From the NCBI RefSeq assembly GCF_000621505.1, contig NZ_JHYD01000023.1, positions 96,157 to 160,156 on the forward strand: 64,000 bases of DNA, written 5' to 3'. The notes below the pieces were generated by a model that saw only the letters and a list, made by a program, of their open reading frames with translations, had not been told where the DNA came from and made no database searches. Below, piece after piece: positions 20,589-30,883 of the stretch. A program made the translations under genes and the position numbers. This DNA comes from Ruminiclostridium cellobioparum DSM 1351 = ATCC 15832. Its GTDB lineage: Bacteria; Bacillota; Clostridia; Acetivibrionales; DSM-1351. Numbering within the stretch: position 1 is the first letter of the stretch; each line of letters opens with the position of its first letter.

Positions 20589-20617
20589 ATGATAACCTAA
20601 TCGCTTAAAATTGTCAA
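20589..20617 (-). promoter_or_regulatory. Promoter of the leuA T-box leader
   Basis: Minus strand TTGACA (20612-20617), 17-nt spacer, TATCAT (20589-20594), directly upstream of the T-box. Confidence 0.8.
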
Positions 20618-20646
20618 TAACCAAATTAAGGAGATGTGCCGGCTGG

Positions 20647-21327
20647 TTAAATCATTCTGGTTACACTGGCCGGAGTTATGCCGAAATTTTTCCAGTCAAT
20701 ATATCTTACATCTTCACTCCAGCCGTCATATACCTGAACAAAGGTTCTGTTGTTACAATGCTCCCTGCTGCTGCCGAACTCTCTATAACCGGTAACTGTT
20801 ACGGTATGCCCCTCATAATCACCGCAAGCAATGTTCAGCAATACAGGATTCATGTCATCTATACTGTTTTTAATTGCCTTTAATTTTCCAATATATATAT
20901 TATTTGGCTTGCTGCGCTCATAACCAAACTTTTTCCAGGTATCTCCAACCATTGTCTTTATTTCAAAGGGAGTGTATATGAATAAATCTCTCAAAATTCC
21001 TGATTTCTCCGGGTCATACCCGTGCTTTACTCCTATTTCCCTGACTATGGCATATATCTCATGGATATCTGATGGAATCTCATGAAACCCCAACGCTGAG
21101 TAATACTTCATAATCCTGGTTATGGAAGCCAGGGTGCAGTTATTCCGATTATCCGGCCCAAAAATAGTTTGCTTGAAATTTAAAATTTGCTCTATTTTTT
21201 TACTCTTTTTTTGTTCCCAGCCTGTCCCAAGCTCAAAAACTACATATCTTTCAAGATCTTCAATCCCTCCGTAGCCGTTAAACTCCTTATGCTGACCGTT
21301 CTGCTTCAGATTGCCTGCCTCCGACAT
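20647..21327 (-). CDS. C39-like papain-fold peptidase domain protein
   Basis: A 226-aa protein with the features of the peptidase C39-like family. A catalytic-type Cys64 sits in NNCTLASITRIMKYY, a His in YEGHTVTVTGY and an Asp in VYDGWSEDVRYIDW. No signal peptide or transporter domain is present, so it is probably cytosolic and not a bacteriocin-processing exporter. Substrate is unknown. The ribosome site GGGAGG is rather far (about 13 nt) from the ATG. It is not clearly in an operon; 58 nt separate its stop from the leuA T-box promoter. Confidence 0.6.
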   Translation of the reverse strand: MSEAGNLKQNGQHKEFNGYGGIEDLERYVVFELGTGWEQKKSKKIEQILNFKQTIFGPDNRNNCTLASITRIMKYYSALGFHEIPSDIHEIYAIVREIGVKHGYDPEKSGILRDLFIYTPFEIKTMVGDTWKKFGYERSKPNNIYIGKLKAIKNSIDDMNPVLLNIACGDYEGHTVTVTGYREFGSSREHCNNRTFVQVYDGWSEDVRYIDWKNFGITPASVTRMI

Positions 21328-21451
21328 ATTTGGCCTGCGACCTCCCTTCGGTTATTCATTTATATACCTTCTGACGGAAAATGTGTTCCATACTTCATAA
21401 TATGTAAAGAATAACATTTGGGTTCAAATTGAAAGTCATTGGCACCATAGG

Positions 21452-21955
21452 CTATTTTTTAATAGTTATGGTTTTAATAATAGCTTCAACTTCATTAAAA
21501 TTCTGTTTCTTATCGGCACTATAAATAGTTATATAGTATTGATCATTATAACTGAACAGCACATAGTAAACCCTTTCTCCAAGAAAATACTTATCAGCAG
21601 TTATTTCTTTATTTATCTTAAAAGACTTGGGTTCAATATTCTTTTTATCAAATTCATCTTCATAACTCTTTACAAATTCCTTGCCTTTCTTACCCTTCAA
21701 ACCGATAATTACCAGCATTGCCGGATTCTTTTTGACAACATTAAGTTCTTCTTTTGACAACAAAATGTTTATTTGTTCCGGCAGCGAATCATCAGTAAAA
21801 TACCAGTTCCCGGGATAATTTAGTGAGAACTTAAATTCTGTATTAGTATATATTTTACTCTCTGTAAGTTTTTTGCTATTCGCCGGTAAGAAACCCGCAA
21901 GTATCAATGATAGTGTTAAAAAACAACATAATATTGCTTTTCTATAGAAGAGCAT
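21452..21955 (-). CDS. Secreted PsbP-like small protein
   Basis: A 167-aa protein with an N-terminal signal sequence (hydrophobic CCFLTLSLILAGFLPA). The body shows the pattern of PsbP/MOG1-like stress or lipoprotein families: FKFSLNYPGNWYFTD near residue 42, followed by alternating strands and a C-terminal VEAIIKTITIKK. No lipobox cysteine is well placed. Function is unknown, but it is likely exported. Confidence 0.6.
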   Translation of the reverse strand: MLFYRKAILCCFLTLSLILAGFLPANSKKLTESKIYTNTEFKFSLNYPGNWYFTDDSLPEQINILLSKEELNVVKKNPAMLVIIGLKGKKGKEFVKSYEDEFDKKNIEPKSFKINKEITADKYFLGERVYYVLFSYNDQYYITIYSADKKQNFNEVEAIIKTITIKK

Positions 21956-22093
21956 TTTTAATATACCTCTCTAACTTATTTATATTTTCATTTTATACTA
22001 ATTATCAACAAGTGATAAGTCCTGAATAAAATTTATCTATTTACAGATTATATTACTGAATATCTTGGAAAATCTCTCTCAAAGGAGTTATTT

Positions 22094-22222
22094 ATGTTTA
22101 AAGGAAAAAAGAACAAGAGTACCTCAAAACCCAATGCACAAAACAAAGCAGAGCAAGCAGCCATTCAGAATCCTGATAATCCAAAGTTCAGTGATAAGTT
22201 TAAAGGAAAGCTGGATGATTGA
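22094..22222 (+). CDS. Small lysine-rich hydrophilic protein, 42 aa
   Basis: An ATG at 22094 preceded by AAAGGAG (7-nt spacing) opens a 42-codon frame. It begins MFKGKKNKSTSKPNAQNK and ends KFSDKFKGKLDD, with 11 lysines and no hydrophobic segment. A hairpin terminator follows 20 nt after the stop, so the unit looks like a complete tiny gene. Family not recognised; a nucleic-acid-binding or spore-associated peptide is possible. The rest of 21956-22359 holds nothing else that I can identify. Confidence 0.6.
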   Translation: MFKGKKNKSTSKPNAQNKAEQAAIQNPDNPKFSDKFKGKLDD

Positions 22223-22241
22223 TGATGATTTCTTATTGGAC

Positions 22242-22273
22242 AAAAGACCATGTAACAGGTTACGTGGTCTTTT
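22242..22273. terminator. Bidirectional terminator between the 42-aa gene and the first giant surface gene
   Basis: AAAAGACCA and TGGTCTTTT pair as a 9-bp stem extended by GTAAC/GTTAC, with A-run and T-run on the two sides. It can therefore stop both the plus-strand small gene and the minus-strand 1430-aa gene. Confidence 0.8.
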
Positions 22274-22359
22274 AATGTAAATTCAAACCGGTAAAATAAT
22301 TTTATACTCACTTTATTCATGTTTATGCAGCTGTGGATTTATTTAAATTACTCCTGCTG

Positions 22360-25300
22360 TTACTGGCTTTGAACATATATTATGTCATCAATTGCCTTAC
22401 CCCTGATGTAGAAAACCATCCGGGAAGTATTTCTTGAATCCCAAACGTCGATCCACTTCTCGTTACCGTAGATACTGTCCCCTTTCCTCATTTCCAAATC
22501 AAAGCTGACAAAGGACCTGTCATCTGTTTCGGGCGGTATTATCCATTCAAAACCGTAGGTATCTCCGGAATTACTTGTCAGTCTCACGACATCAGTGTGT
22601 ATTGTACCCTTAACCCAATAGTTTATTTTAAAATACGCCGCATCGGGGTTCCCTTGTATGTCAATTTTGCCTTTAACTCTGTAACCGGCCTTAACAGAGT
22701 ATCTCTGATATGGAACAAGCTCATAGTAATTGATCGGCATTTTCACTGTACCGATATCGGTATTTGCCTTTCTGGGATACCGGTCGATTACGCCGTCATG
22801 ATTGTCATCGATCCCGCCGCCGACATTGAAGTAATAGTCCCTCCAGCCCACATCCAGCATCATGGTAATAAAAAACTGTCCGGCCTTTACATTGTTGATA
22901 GTATATGGTCCGGTCATATTTTTGCCGGTTTGACCAGCTTTATCACAGGCTTCCATGTGCAAATAATATGTACCGTCTGTGTTTAGGGTAATAGTTCTTT
23001 CCTTAATCCCGTCAACTTCTTTTACCCACTGTGAAGCAGCCGGGGAATCGGTATTACCGGTGACGGCATAACGCATATATGCGAAGTCATTTTCACCATT
23101 ATCGGAAGCCGTAATTGTTATGTTAACGGGTCCGGTGCCGTTATATTCAGTTGGAACAGCACTTATGGACGGCGGAACATTAACTGTATCAATTGTATCT
23201 ATATATGGACTGCTCCAGGCACCTTCAATATCCTTAACGCTGAGTCTTATCTGATAAACACCGGAATTGTATGCAAGACTTGCCGGTTTTCCCTCAAGCC
23301 ATGTATCTGATGAGGCTTTCTTGTACTGCCATACTCTGGCTGCAATACCTTTATCTGTTCTTGACAGGTTATGATCCGGATCATAAGACTTATCCAGATA
23401 TGTCAGATTAACGATTGCCCCCGCTCTGCCTGCTGTCTGTGTGCTGAATAAGGCTATAGGCCTGCGGTGTACAATAATTGTAGCCGGAGCCGAAACATTT
23501 GACCAAAGCCTGTAGTTGTCAAACCTGTTATCATCCTTCGGATTGTCCCTGAATTGTGCAACTGCTGTATATTTTCCAACTTTGCTGAAGGTGTACAACG
23601 GTTCAGTGATCCATTTGCCTGAGTTGCCGTCCAGTCCATTTGAATTATCAAAATAGGTCGGGTCGTGGGTATACTGCCATTTGCCGGAATATTTCGGGTC
23701 GTGCTCAAAATCGCTGTAAATCTGGTTATAGCGGACACTTTCCTCGTTTATCAATATTGTTAGTGTTGTGCTGCCTTGCTTTGTAAATGTGTCATACTTC
23801 CTTGCAATAAGAGTTTTGACGGTGTTTTCATCCTTGCAGAATGCGCTGTCCATAACAGAGTTATATATCAATTCTCTTAAGGAATACTGCTGCCTGTTTA
23901 CAGGAACATATGGATATTGCAGCTTTAAATCCCTGGCTTCGGCCGGAGAAACAACGTAAATATTGAATCTGTTAGCATTCAGATAATTTAAAACCGTGCT
24001 GTCCAAATTATCCAACAGCAAATAATCCGACGGAGCATGAAAGTAAGTATCTTTCTTGACATTATCGGAAATATATATAAAGTACCTCTCCGAACCTTCC
24101 CTTAACTGAGTATTGAATATTTTTGATTTTGAAAATGCCTTTACGGGCTTGCTGGTTATATCAAAAACTGAATCTGCCTTGCCGCAATTAACAGTGGTGT
24201 ATTTAAATCTATGCATTCCAAAATCGTCCACACCCAAATAATCACAATTAATATAACAAATATTACCCTGCTTGTTCACATAGCAAAAACGGTTTCCTAT
24301 TTGTAAATAATCGGCGGCAGTATCACCTGCTGAAGCGTCAAAGACTGTGGGTACTCCTCCCCCATTGTTTGCATAATATCTTGCAGCATCATAAGTAACT
24401 GTAATATCAGTCTTAAATATATTTTCGTAGTTAAGACGGCCTATGTAACCAATTTCACCGCTGAGAGTTCTTACTACAAGTCCTCCGGTTCCTCCGCTGT
24501 TATCCTGTACAAACAATATTTTATCGGCCACAGGTATATTATAAGTGCTCCAGCCTCCGGAAGTATTATTGTATATTTTGCCATCATCCATTAGCACGTA
24601 ACTGACACCATATGTAGATTTACCAAGAATGGCCTGTTTTACCGGCGTACTGAAATATGCCTGTCCCTGCAGATTATACACTTTATTATCAGTGCAAAGT
24701 ATAACCGCCTGTCTTGCCGTATCTCTGGTCGCTGATAAATCCTTTACCGGATAAGGTAATTTCCCGCTGTGATAAAGCGGTCTTTGCGGACTTCCGTTTG
24801 ACCAGGATGTATAATCTATATTTCCGTCAGCAGATATATAATAAAGACTACTGCCGCCAACACCAAGTATATACTGGGTATTTGCCGGAGCATAAGGGTC
24901 TTTTGCCAGCGGCACCATGGAGTTATCCCAGTCCAGCACACGCTTGTATACACCTGTATCCGTTACCATGTACATTACCCAAAATTCATTAACATCAAAA
25001 GCAAGTGATCTTACACCGGTCCAATAAGTGTTTGTAAATTCCTGATACTGTATTGGCATGTCATATCCAAGACGTGAATTGAATGTCACTCCATTGGCAC
25101 CGCAAACCCACAATGACCCATCATTTCTTATTATATAAATGGAATATCCACTGCTGCTATAGTAGAAATATGCATCTTTTACATCTGCAGCTATTTTAAT
25201 AAAGCTGCTATAGGTTTTAGTTGTTGTACTCTGTCCAAACAGACCGTATACTTCACCCTGGCTGTTCCAGCCTATAAGATTACTGCCCCGTGCCCATAAG

Positions 25301-26652
25301 TCCCCATTTCCACAAAGTAAGAGCATGGCATCAGTATTAAATTGGGAAAAACTCTTATAGTCGCCTTTTGTTACATATTTTTTCCAGGTGTCCACATCTT
25401 CAAGAGAATCCATGTTTACAATATTTGTCTTGATATCCACATCGGAGCTGATGTTATCCTTTATGCTGTCAACAAAGCTGTTTGTACTTGATATATCCTT
25501 ATCAGTAGTCACTATCATGTCAACCTTGTCAGACGGTCTTTTGACATTTTCTCTTATTTTATTAACAAGGCCGGTTATGTTTTTGTGTCCTATGCTTCTG
25601 CCGTCAAAGCTTGATTCAATCAAATCCCTTAAAGAAATATTCTGAGCTGGACCGTTAAATGTCACCGGGTACTGAGGATTTGCTGAAAGATTCACATTCT
25701 CCAGATTATCTGAGCAAATGGAATACACTCTTGCCTCACTATCTTTAACATACCTGCCAAGGCTGCTGTCACTCCTGAGCTGACCCAATCTGTAGTTTGA
25801 TGCCAAATGAGAAGTGTAATAGTTTGTATCCTCATTGTTAAGAGCAAAAATTATAAATGTATCAGTATTACCTGTCAATTCATAGTTTAATTTTGATAAA
25901 TCCCAGCCGGTTACGGAATTTGTTACCGGTGAATCCTGAGAGCCTTGAATTGACCAGGCTGTGTCATATGTAAATACAGGCTCGGCGTTCAATTCCTTAA
26001 AACCTTGCTGAGCAGCCCCATTGGGATAATAGTAATTATACTCCCTGTTATAGCTGAACTGTCCCTCGCATATACCTGAATTATTGATAAATGTATACGT
26101 ATAATAAGTACGCTGTCCAAAGTCATAGACTTGTGTCTGCAGGGCAGATCGGGTATATCGTGTTGGCACACCATAAGGCTGGGTTGGGGTTTGGCCTTCC
26201 GGCAGTTCTATTACATTGGAGTAATTAAATACTTCGGTTTGTAATTCGTTACTTGCATTATGCTGCTGTACCTGGCCATAGGGTGTTATATTCAAGGTAT
26301 ATCCCGACCATCTGTAAGTAGCATATCCGGTTTTGGCCCAATAATTCTTAACATAATTGCCCCGCTGTGTTCCTATGGTTATATCAGTTGGACTTGCATA
26401 TTCCATGCTGATTTTCGCATAGTTGGCAAGCTCGCTTTTCATACTTGTTAATGCATTTTTTAGATTGGCGTTATCTGTGCCGGCATAATCCGTTAATACA
26501 AGCAATTTAACTTCACGGCTTTTTTCAACCGTGAAATTTGCTACAGGAGGGGTGTTTTTTAAATCCTGTACATTCACTGCCAAAACCCCGCTGCTGTGTA
26601 ACAATAAAATTAAAATTATAATCCAGATAGCAGATATATACTTTTTGCTCAT
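22360..26652 (-). CDS. Giant secreted surface protein, copy 1 (RCC1-like and PKD-like regions)
   Basis: A 1430-aa protein with a signal peptide (WIIILILLLHSSGVLA). After it comes VANFTVEKSREVKLLVLTDY, possibly a von-Willebrand-like fold. Residues about 430-800 carry RCC1-like repeats (LLLCGNGDLWARGSN, NDGSLWVCGANG, SADGNIDYTSW). Residues about 1085-1175 resemble a PKD domain (SYDPDHNLSRTD), and residues about 1180-1265 an Ig/OmpL47-like domain (ITASDNGENDFAYMRYAV). A C-terminal beta-rich region ends in IIYVQSQ. It is the last gene of the triad, 21 nt after the 800-aa gene. Its close paralog is at 34554-38846. Function unknown; surface display with its SLH partner is inferred. Confidence 0.8.
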   Translation of the reverse strand: MSKKYISAIWIIILILLLHSSGVLAVNVQDLKNTPPVANFTVEKSREVKLLVLTDYAGTDNANLKNALTSMKSELANYAKISMEYASPTDITIGTQRGNYVKNYWAKTGYATYRWSGYTLNITPYGQVQQHNASNELQTEVFNYSNVIELPEGQTPTQPYGVPTRYTRSALQTQVYDFGQRTYYTYTFINNSGICEGQFSYNREYNYYYPNGAAQQGFKELNAEPVFTYDTAWSIQGSQDSPVTNSVTGWDLSKLNYELTGNTDTFIIFALNNEDTNYYTSHLASNYRLGQLRSDSSLGRYVKDSEARVYSICSDNLENVNLSANPQYPVTFNGPAQNISLRDLIESSFDGRSIGHKNITGLVNKIRENVKRPSDKVDMIVTTDKDISSTNSFVDSIKDNISSDVDIKTNIVNMDSLEDVDTWKKYVTKGDYKSFSQFNTDAMLLLCGNGDLWARGSNLIGWNSQGEVYGLFGQSTTTKTYSSFIKIAADVKDAYFYYSSSGYSIYIIRNDGSLWVCGANGVTFNSRLGYDMPIQYQEFTNTYWTGVRSLAFDVNEFWVMYMVTDTGVYKRVLDWDNSMVPLAKDPYAPANTQYILGVGGSSLYYISADGNIDYTSWSNGSPQRPLYHSGKLPYPVKDLSATRDTARQAVILCTDNKVYNLQGQAYFSTPVKQAILGKSTYGVSYVLMDDGKIYNNTSGGWSTYNIPVADKILFVQDNSGGTGGLVVRTLSGEIGYIGRLNYENIFKTDITVTYDAARYYANNGGGVPTVFDASAGDTAADYLQIGNRFCYVNKQGNICYINCDYLGVDDFGMHRFKYTTVNCGKADSVFDITSKPVKAFSKSKIFNTQLREGSERYFIYISDNVKKDTYFHAPSDYLLLDNLDSTVLNYLNANRFNIYVVSPAEARDLKLQYPYVPVNRQQYSLRELIYNSVMDSAFCKDENTVKTLIARKYDTFTKQGSTTLTILINEESVRYNQIYSDFEHDPKYSGKWQYTHDPTYFDNSNGLDGNSGKWITEPLYTFSKVGKYTAVAQFRDNPKDDNRFDNYRLWSNVSAPATIIVHRRPIALFSTQTAGRAGAIVNLTYLDKSYDPDHNLSRTDKGIAARVWQYKKASSDTWLEGKPASLAYNSGVYQIRLSVKDIEGAWSSPYIDTIDTVNVPPSISAVPTEYNGTGPVNITITASDNGENDFAYMRYAVTGNTDSPAASQWVKEVDGIKERTITLNTDGTYYLHMEACDKAGQTGKNMTGPYTINNVKAGQFFITMMLDVGWRDYYFNVGGGIDDNHDGVIDRYPRKANTDIGTVKMPINYYELVPYQRYSVKAGYRVKGKIDIQGNPDAAYFKINYWVKGTIHTDVVRLTSNSGDTYGFEWIIPPETDDRSFVSFDLEMRKGDSIYGNEKWIDVWDSRNTSRMVFYIRGKAIDDIIYVQSQ

Positions 26653-26673
26653 TAAATCCTCCGTTTAATTCCT

Positions 26674-29076
26674 TTACCACCCTTTCAAGTAATCGCTCTT
26701 ATAATCACCTGGCAGCAGCAATTCTTTAACCGTTTCAGAATCAGGAATATCTTCATACACCTGCAATGCTTCGGTATATTTTCCAACCTCATAGGACCAG
26801 ATTTCAGCTATTGAATCGTATTCACCATCAACCACCAATCTCACCCCGCTTATAAACGGATCGGCACCTGAGTAGGGATATATGGTTGTTTCATCTGCGA
26901 AGGCGGCAGAAACACCGGCGCCCTGGGCCATATCGTTATCACTGTCATACCTGGCAGACCAGATTCTTTTGCCTATGGGATCACCATCTGGTGAGGTTGA
27001 AGTGCAAATAACAGTGATAATACCGTATTTTTGCGAGGTTTCATCGACAGGGTTTTCAAATTCACGTATATTGCTTTCCGATCCGCTGAAATCTGCTACA
27101 GGCGCCAAATCCTCAACTACCGTAATGATTCTGTCAAGGGTATTTGAATAATGGACCGCACTGTTAAATGCAAAAGTATTGGTCATAGAGACAGTAATTT
27201 TGTACTGCCCGCTGTCCCTGGCCTGAAAATATACAGTTTTTTGTCCCTTCAGCACGGAATTGAAGTCTAGACCCGTATTTGTCCATAAACCATTATTATA
27301 TGACTGAGCTTTTCCGTTAACGTTTTTATATACCGTACCGTTTGACAGCCTTACTCCGTAATCGCCGGTAGCTCCGGTGCCGTTTACAGGCTGTATGCTC
27401 CATGCAGTCAGGTTCCAATCAATAGGAAATCTTGCAGCTGATTTGCTTTTAGAGGTGTCAATTGTTATTTTTCGATTTTCTTTCATCTTGCCGGCTGAAA
27501 TATCTATCACTACTTCCGGTTTGGGTTCTATTATTTGAATGCTGCTCCCGGCATAACCGGAGCAATTACCATCATCCACTACCTCCAGGTCAATATCATA
27601 TATTCCAGCTCCGGGATACCAGGTGGTCCCCTTTTCATTGTCACCTAAACTATTTTCATATGTATTGTAAGGATCATAACCATATGTACCCGGCAAATCC
27701 CAATAATAGTGTTCTATATAGCCGTCTTCATCATAGGACCGGCTGCCGTCAATTAACACATCATCTCCGGCATATGCAACAGGTGGATTGTTGATAATGG
27801 CTATAGGGTCATAATTAATTTTTGGGGGCGGTTTTGGCGGGATGGTCGGGTCAGATTTATACCAGAAGTAAATATAGGCATTTTTATTTGTTGATGATAA
27901 TGTCACTGTCTGGGAAGCAGCAGTTCCCATTTTTGACTTGTCAGGTATTACCGTGGAAAATGTTTGATATGAACCTTGAATCTTATACGCTGATACGGGA
28001 GGATAAGTAACGGTTTTAGGTTTTCCGAACGGAACACCCGGAATAATCTGGGAAGTATCGGGAATTTCGGTATTGGTATCCATGTTAAGACATCTAATGT
28101 AAATAGTCCCTGAATCAGGAGGTGGTTTTATCACATGGACGGTATGTATGGCCGAATCGGCAAGCTGTGAACCTTGACCGGTTGAATCCGGTGTATTTCT
28201 TCCCTTTATCTGAAACTTGTAATCTCTGACCTCGTCAAGAGTTACTGTTGTTTGATAGGTCATTTCTTCTCTTATTCTGTCATTTGGGTTGCCTTGTTCA
28301 TCAAGAAATTGGCCGTTCACAAATCCGCTTATATGATGTACACCTGTTCCCGTACCTTTAAAAACTACCGTGGTTCCCTGTAAAACTGTAGAACCGTCAA
28401 TTGGTAAAATCAGCTTTACAGCCGGTTTTGGCAGTTCGGGCTTATTCTGGGGGATATGAAATCTTATGTTGAAATATTGACTCGTTGTATTGGATAAATA
28501 TGAAGACGTATACTCTTTAAAATAGTCAAGCAGTTCTTCAGCCGAAGCTGAAATGGAGTATGGATCTTCTGCTGTCGAAATGGGCGTATAGGCAGCTCTG
28601 CCTGTTTTGGTCTTATCATACCAATATTTTTGGATTTCTGCATTTGCTGTTATATCACAGCCGCCAGGATCTTCAATTATTTTTCTATAGTATGCTTTAT
28701 ATTCATCGGTTACAAAGTCTTCTACCGAGTTTCCCCCAAGCATTCCGCTTGCTGCAGTGCCTTTCCACTCATCAGTGAGAGGGTAGGTATAAGTTCTGGG
28801 CTGAGAATCCCATGAAGTCATGGCACGTGGAACATTAATAGTAACATGTTTTCCGTCAGGAGTCTCAAACCTGATGTTCCAGGCAATGACAAATGCTTGC
28901 TTTGGTGCAGTTGAACTTATACCCTGAACTGTCCACTCGAGAGCTTGGTGTTGTTTACCATCACTTTTAGGTATAAGAACATCATTTTCACCACCTCCAG
29001 CATATATATTTCCATATGGATAAAACAACCCTAAAAAAATTACTAAACCTAAGAAAAATGATAGAAATTTTTTCAC
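26674..29076 (-). CDS. Secreted PKD-domain surface protein, copy 1
   Basis: About 800 aa with a signal peptide (KKFLSFFLGLVIFLGLFYPYG). The N-terminal 220 residues differ strongly from the second copy. The rest is conserved: a LILPIDGSTVLQG beta-domain, a MucBP-like segment (GTIYIRCLNMDTNTEIPD), a PKD domain (about 435-520, AGDDVLIDGSRSYDEDGY) and a C-terminal domain with PVADFSGSESNIREFENP. GTG at 29076 is preferred because GAGG lies 6 nt upstream; GTG at 29088 overlaps the previous stop and is the alternative. Probable extracellular adhesive or structural protein. Confidence 0.78.
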   Translation of the reverse strand: MKKFLSFFLGLVIFLGLFYPYGNIYAGGGENDVLIPKSDGKQHQALEWTVQGISSTAPKQAFVIAWNIRFETPDGKHVTINVPRAMTSWDSQPRTYTYPLTDEWKGTAASGMLGGNSVEDFVTDEYKAYYRKIIEDPGGCDITANAEIQKYWYDKTKTGRAAYTPISTAEDPYSISASAEELLDYFKEYTSSYLSNTTSQYFNIRFHIPQNKPELPKPAVKLILPIDGSTVLQGTTVVFKGTGTGVHHISGFVNGQFLDEQGNPNDRIREEMTYQTTVTLDEVRDYKFQIKGRNTPDSTGQGSQLADSAIHTVHVIKPPPDSGTIYIRCLNMDTNTEIPDTSQIIPGVPFGKPKTVTYPPVSAYKIQGSYQTFSTVIPDKSKMGTAASQTVTLSSTNKNAYIYFWYKSDPTIPPKPPPKINYDPIAIINNPPVAYAGDDVLIDGSRSYDEDGYIEHYYWDLPGTYGYDPYNTYENSLGDNEKGTTWYPGAGIYDIDLEVVDDGNCSGYAGSSIQIIEPKPEVVIDISAGKMKENRKITIDTSKSKSAARFPIDWNLTAWSIQPVNGTGATGDYGVRLSNGTVYKNVNGKAQSYNNGLWTNTGLDFNSVLKGQKTVYFQARDSGQYKITVSMTNTFAFNSAVHYSNTLDRIITVVEDLAPVADFSGSESNIREFENPVDETSQKYGIITVICTSTSPDGDPIGKRIWSARYDSDNDMAQGAGVSAAFADETTIYPYSGADPFISGVRLVVDGEYDSIAEIWSYEVGKYTEALQVYEDIPDSETVKELLLPGDYKSDYLKGW

Positions 29077-29084
29077 ATTAAACC

Positions 29085-30353
29085 TCACTTTTCAGTACGT
29101 GTTTTAGTAAGTTGATACCAAAACCCATTAGCTTTCATTCCTGAATATTGTGGGTAAAAACTTAACTTTATATCTTCCTCATACCAGACTCCAACTTTAT
29201 TTTCACCGGTATTTTGGGATGGATTTATCCATCTATAGCGGATGGTACCTCTCAAAGTTGGCTGATCTACTGAATCGTATGTTAAAAGACTTTTTCCGGT
29301 ATAAAAATATCCTTCTCTTACCCATGTATTATCCTTGATCTTTTTAATTTTACTGTCCACATCGTAGCCTTCAATCATTACACCTGCCCAATCATTTTTT
29401 ATGATATCAGTTTTTCTATAATCAGCATTTATCCATAGTTCAACTACCCTTCTACCAATACTTACCAGCTCATCTGCAAGTGCACCTCCGGCTAATCCTG
29501 ACTTTTCATTCCATTCGGGCCATTCACCACCGATTTCCAAATCATCCATAAGCCTGAAATGCTGTTCCTCCAGGGAATAATCACCCAATAGATCAGTACA
29601 GCTGAGTAATTCCTTACTCACACCCTTATCCATGCCGGCAAGCCATTCCTGATGTCTCCTTGCTTTAGTTTCAGCTTCATCTTTTTTTTCTTTTTCTTCA
29701 CTGATTTTTTTATTGAGATAATCCAGCTTATCAATATTGTAATCATATGCATTGACAATAATAGCGGCAGTTTCAGCCCTGGTAAGCTTGTCATCCGGCT
29801 TGAAATAAAACTTATTATTTTCAATTGATCCCCTCATGATATAGTTGTAATATGCCGCAGCAGAATAACCTGCATCGTTGGAAACATCTACATAGATCGA
29901 TTCCGCTGTTTCGTCGGGAGTTATATTCAAAGCCCTGCATACCATTTCAGCCGCCTCCTGCCTTGTTATTGCATAATTGGGGTTGAATTTCTGATCAGCA
30001 GGCAGATCAATTATTCCGTTTGCCAAAGCAGCTGTTATATAACCTGATGCCCAGCTTTTCTGAGAATCGGCAAATGGATTTCCCTGCATTTGTTCATATC
30101 CCTTGACATTGCACAGGAAAGTAACGAATTCAGCCCGTGTAACAGACATATTCGGTCCAAACATGTTATTGCCGATGCCGGCAGTTATCTTAAGTTCCAT
30201 AAGTTTCGTGACATAGGAATAATACCAGGAAGTAGCTTTTACATCAGAAAATTTCAAATTATCAACTGGTTCTGCAAATGTACAGATTTCAGTAACCGCT
30301 AAAATTGATACTGTCAAGATCAGTGTCATTATTCTTTTCATACATTCTTTCAT
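29085..30353 (-). CDS. SLH-domain surface anchor protein, copy 1
   Basis: A 422-aa secreted protein. A signal peptide is followed by three S-layer-homology domains (about residues 30-210) with FSDVKATSWYYSYV, FADSQKSWASGYITAALANG and the repeated TRAE/TRQE motif. These bind pyruvylated cell-wall polymer. A charged coiled-coil stretch (EEKEKKDEAETKARRHQEW) and a 170-aa C-terminal domain of unknown fold come after. It is the first gene of the triad, with GGAGAA before the ATG and a long leader. It probably tethers the two large downstream proteins to the wall. Confidence 0.88.
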   Translation of the reverse strand: MKECMKRIMTLILTVSILAVTEICTFAEPVDNLKFSDVKATSWYYSYVTKLMELKITAGIGNNMFGPNMSVTRAEFVTFLCNVKGYEQMQGNPFADSQKSWASGYITAALANGIIDLPADQKFNPNYAITRQEAAEMVCRALNITPDETAESIYVDVSNDAGYSAAAYYNYIMRGSIENNKFYFKPDDKLTRAETAAIIVNAYDYNIDKLDYLNKKISEEKEKKDEAETKARRHQEWLAGMDKGVSKELLSCTDLLGDYSLEEQHFRLMDDLEIGGEWPEWNEKSGLAGGALADELVSIGRRVVELWINADYRKTDIIKNDWAGVMIEGYDVDSKIKKIKDNTWVREGYFYTGKSLLTYDSVDQPTLRGTIRYRWINPSQNTGENKVGVWYEEDIKLSFYPQYSGMKANGFWYQLTKTRTEK

Positions 30354-30723
30354 GATTGTATTCTCCTTTATTATGTTAATTTAATTATTCTTGCGATGTT
30401 TTTATTTGGCAGAATACCAAAGCTGTCACGAGTTTTCATGCTGAAGCCATACCGTAAAATGTGAGCTTTCTTATGATTTATTTCCATGTTTTCATTAAAT
30501 TTCGGAATGTAAAAAATCCTGTGCGTGCATATTAATTTGACCGATTGGATAAAAAAGATTTTTGTTAAAAAGGATTTTTATATTTAAAATACTTTCAAGA
30601 ATTGCTGTCATATTAATCAGACTATGACCTCAAGTTATTCCAAAAGAGACAGTCTCTTGACCTTTTAGCGGCCATGTCATAACTTATATTGCATACTATA
30701 CCAAAATAATCCAAAATATTCAA
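30354..30723 (-). promoter_or_regulatory. Promoter and long leader of surface triad copy 1
   Basis: Minus strand TTGAAT (30718-30723), 17-nt spacer, TATAGT (30695-30700), then an untranslated leader of about 330 nt. The leader contains a 15-nt near-perfect palindrome AAGAGACAGTCTCTT (30644-30658) and no reading frame with a ribosome site. I could not match it to a known riboswitch class. Copy 2 lacks an equivalent leader. Confidence 0.55.
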
Positions 30724-30807
30724 TAGCATATTATAATTTTTATAATATTAATTGTAAATTTTTACATCAAACGACTGAATTAATTAAGTATTTCGAAGTG
30801 ACTCTCC

Positions 30808-30859
30808 AAAATAAGCCAGCTCCGAAACCTGTGAAACAGTCTCAAAGTTGGCTTATTTT
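30808..30859 (-). terminator. Long hairpin downstream of the HTH-recombinase gene
   Basis: AAAATAAGCCA (30808-30818) pairs perfectly with TGGCTTATTTT (30849-30859). A small inner hairpin CTG-TGAAA-CAG lies at 30829-30839. It begins 25 nt after the stop of the minus-strand gene and may terminate it, although the T-run is only the arm of the stem. Confidence 0.55.
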
Positions 30860-30883
30860 AAATTTATTCTATTGTTTATTTTT

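Noticed and set aside
30354..30690. c-di-GMP riboswitch in the leader of surface triad copy 1
   Set aside because: The long leader near c-di-GMP-type genes made this attractive, but none of the GEMM core motifs could be found.
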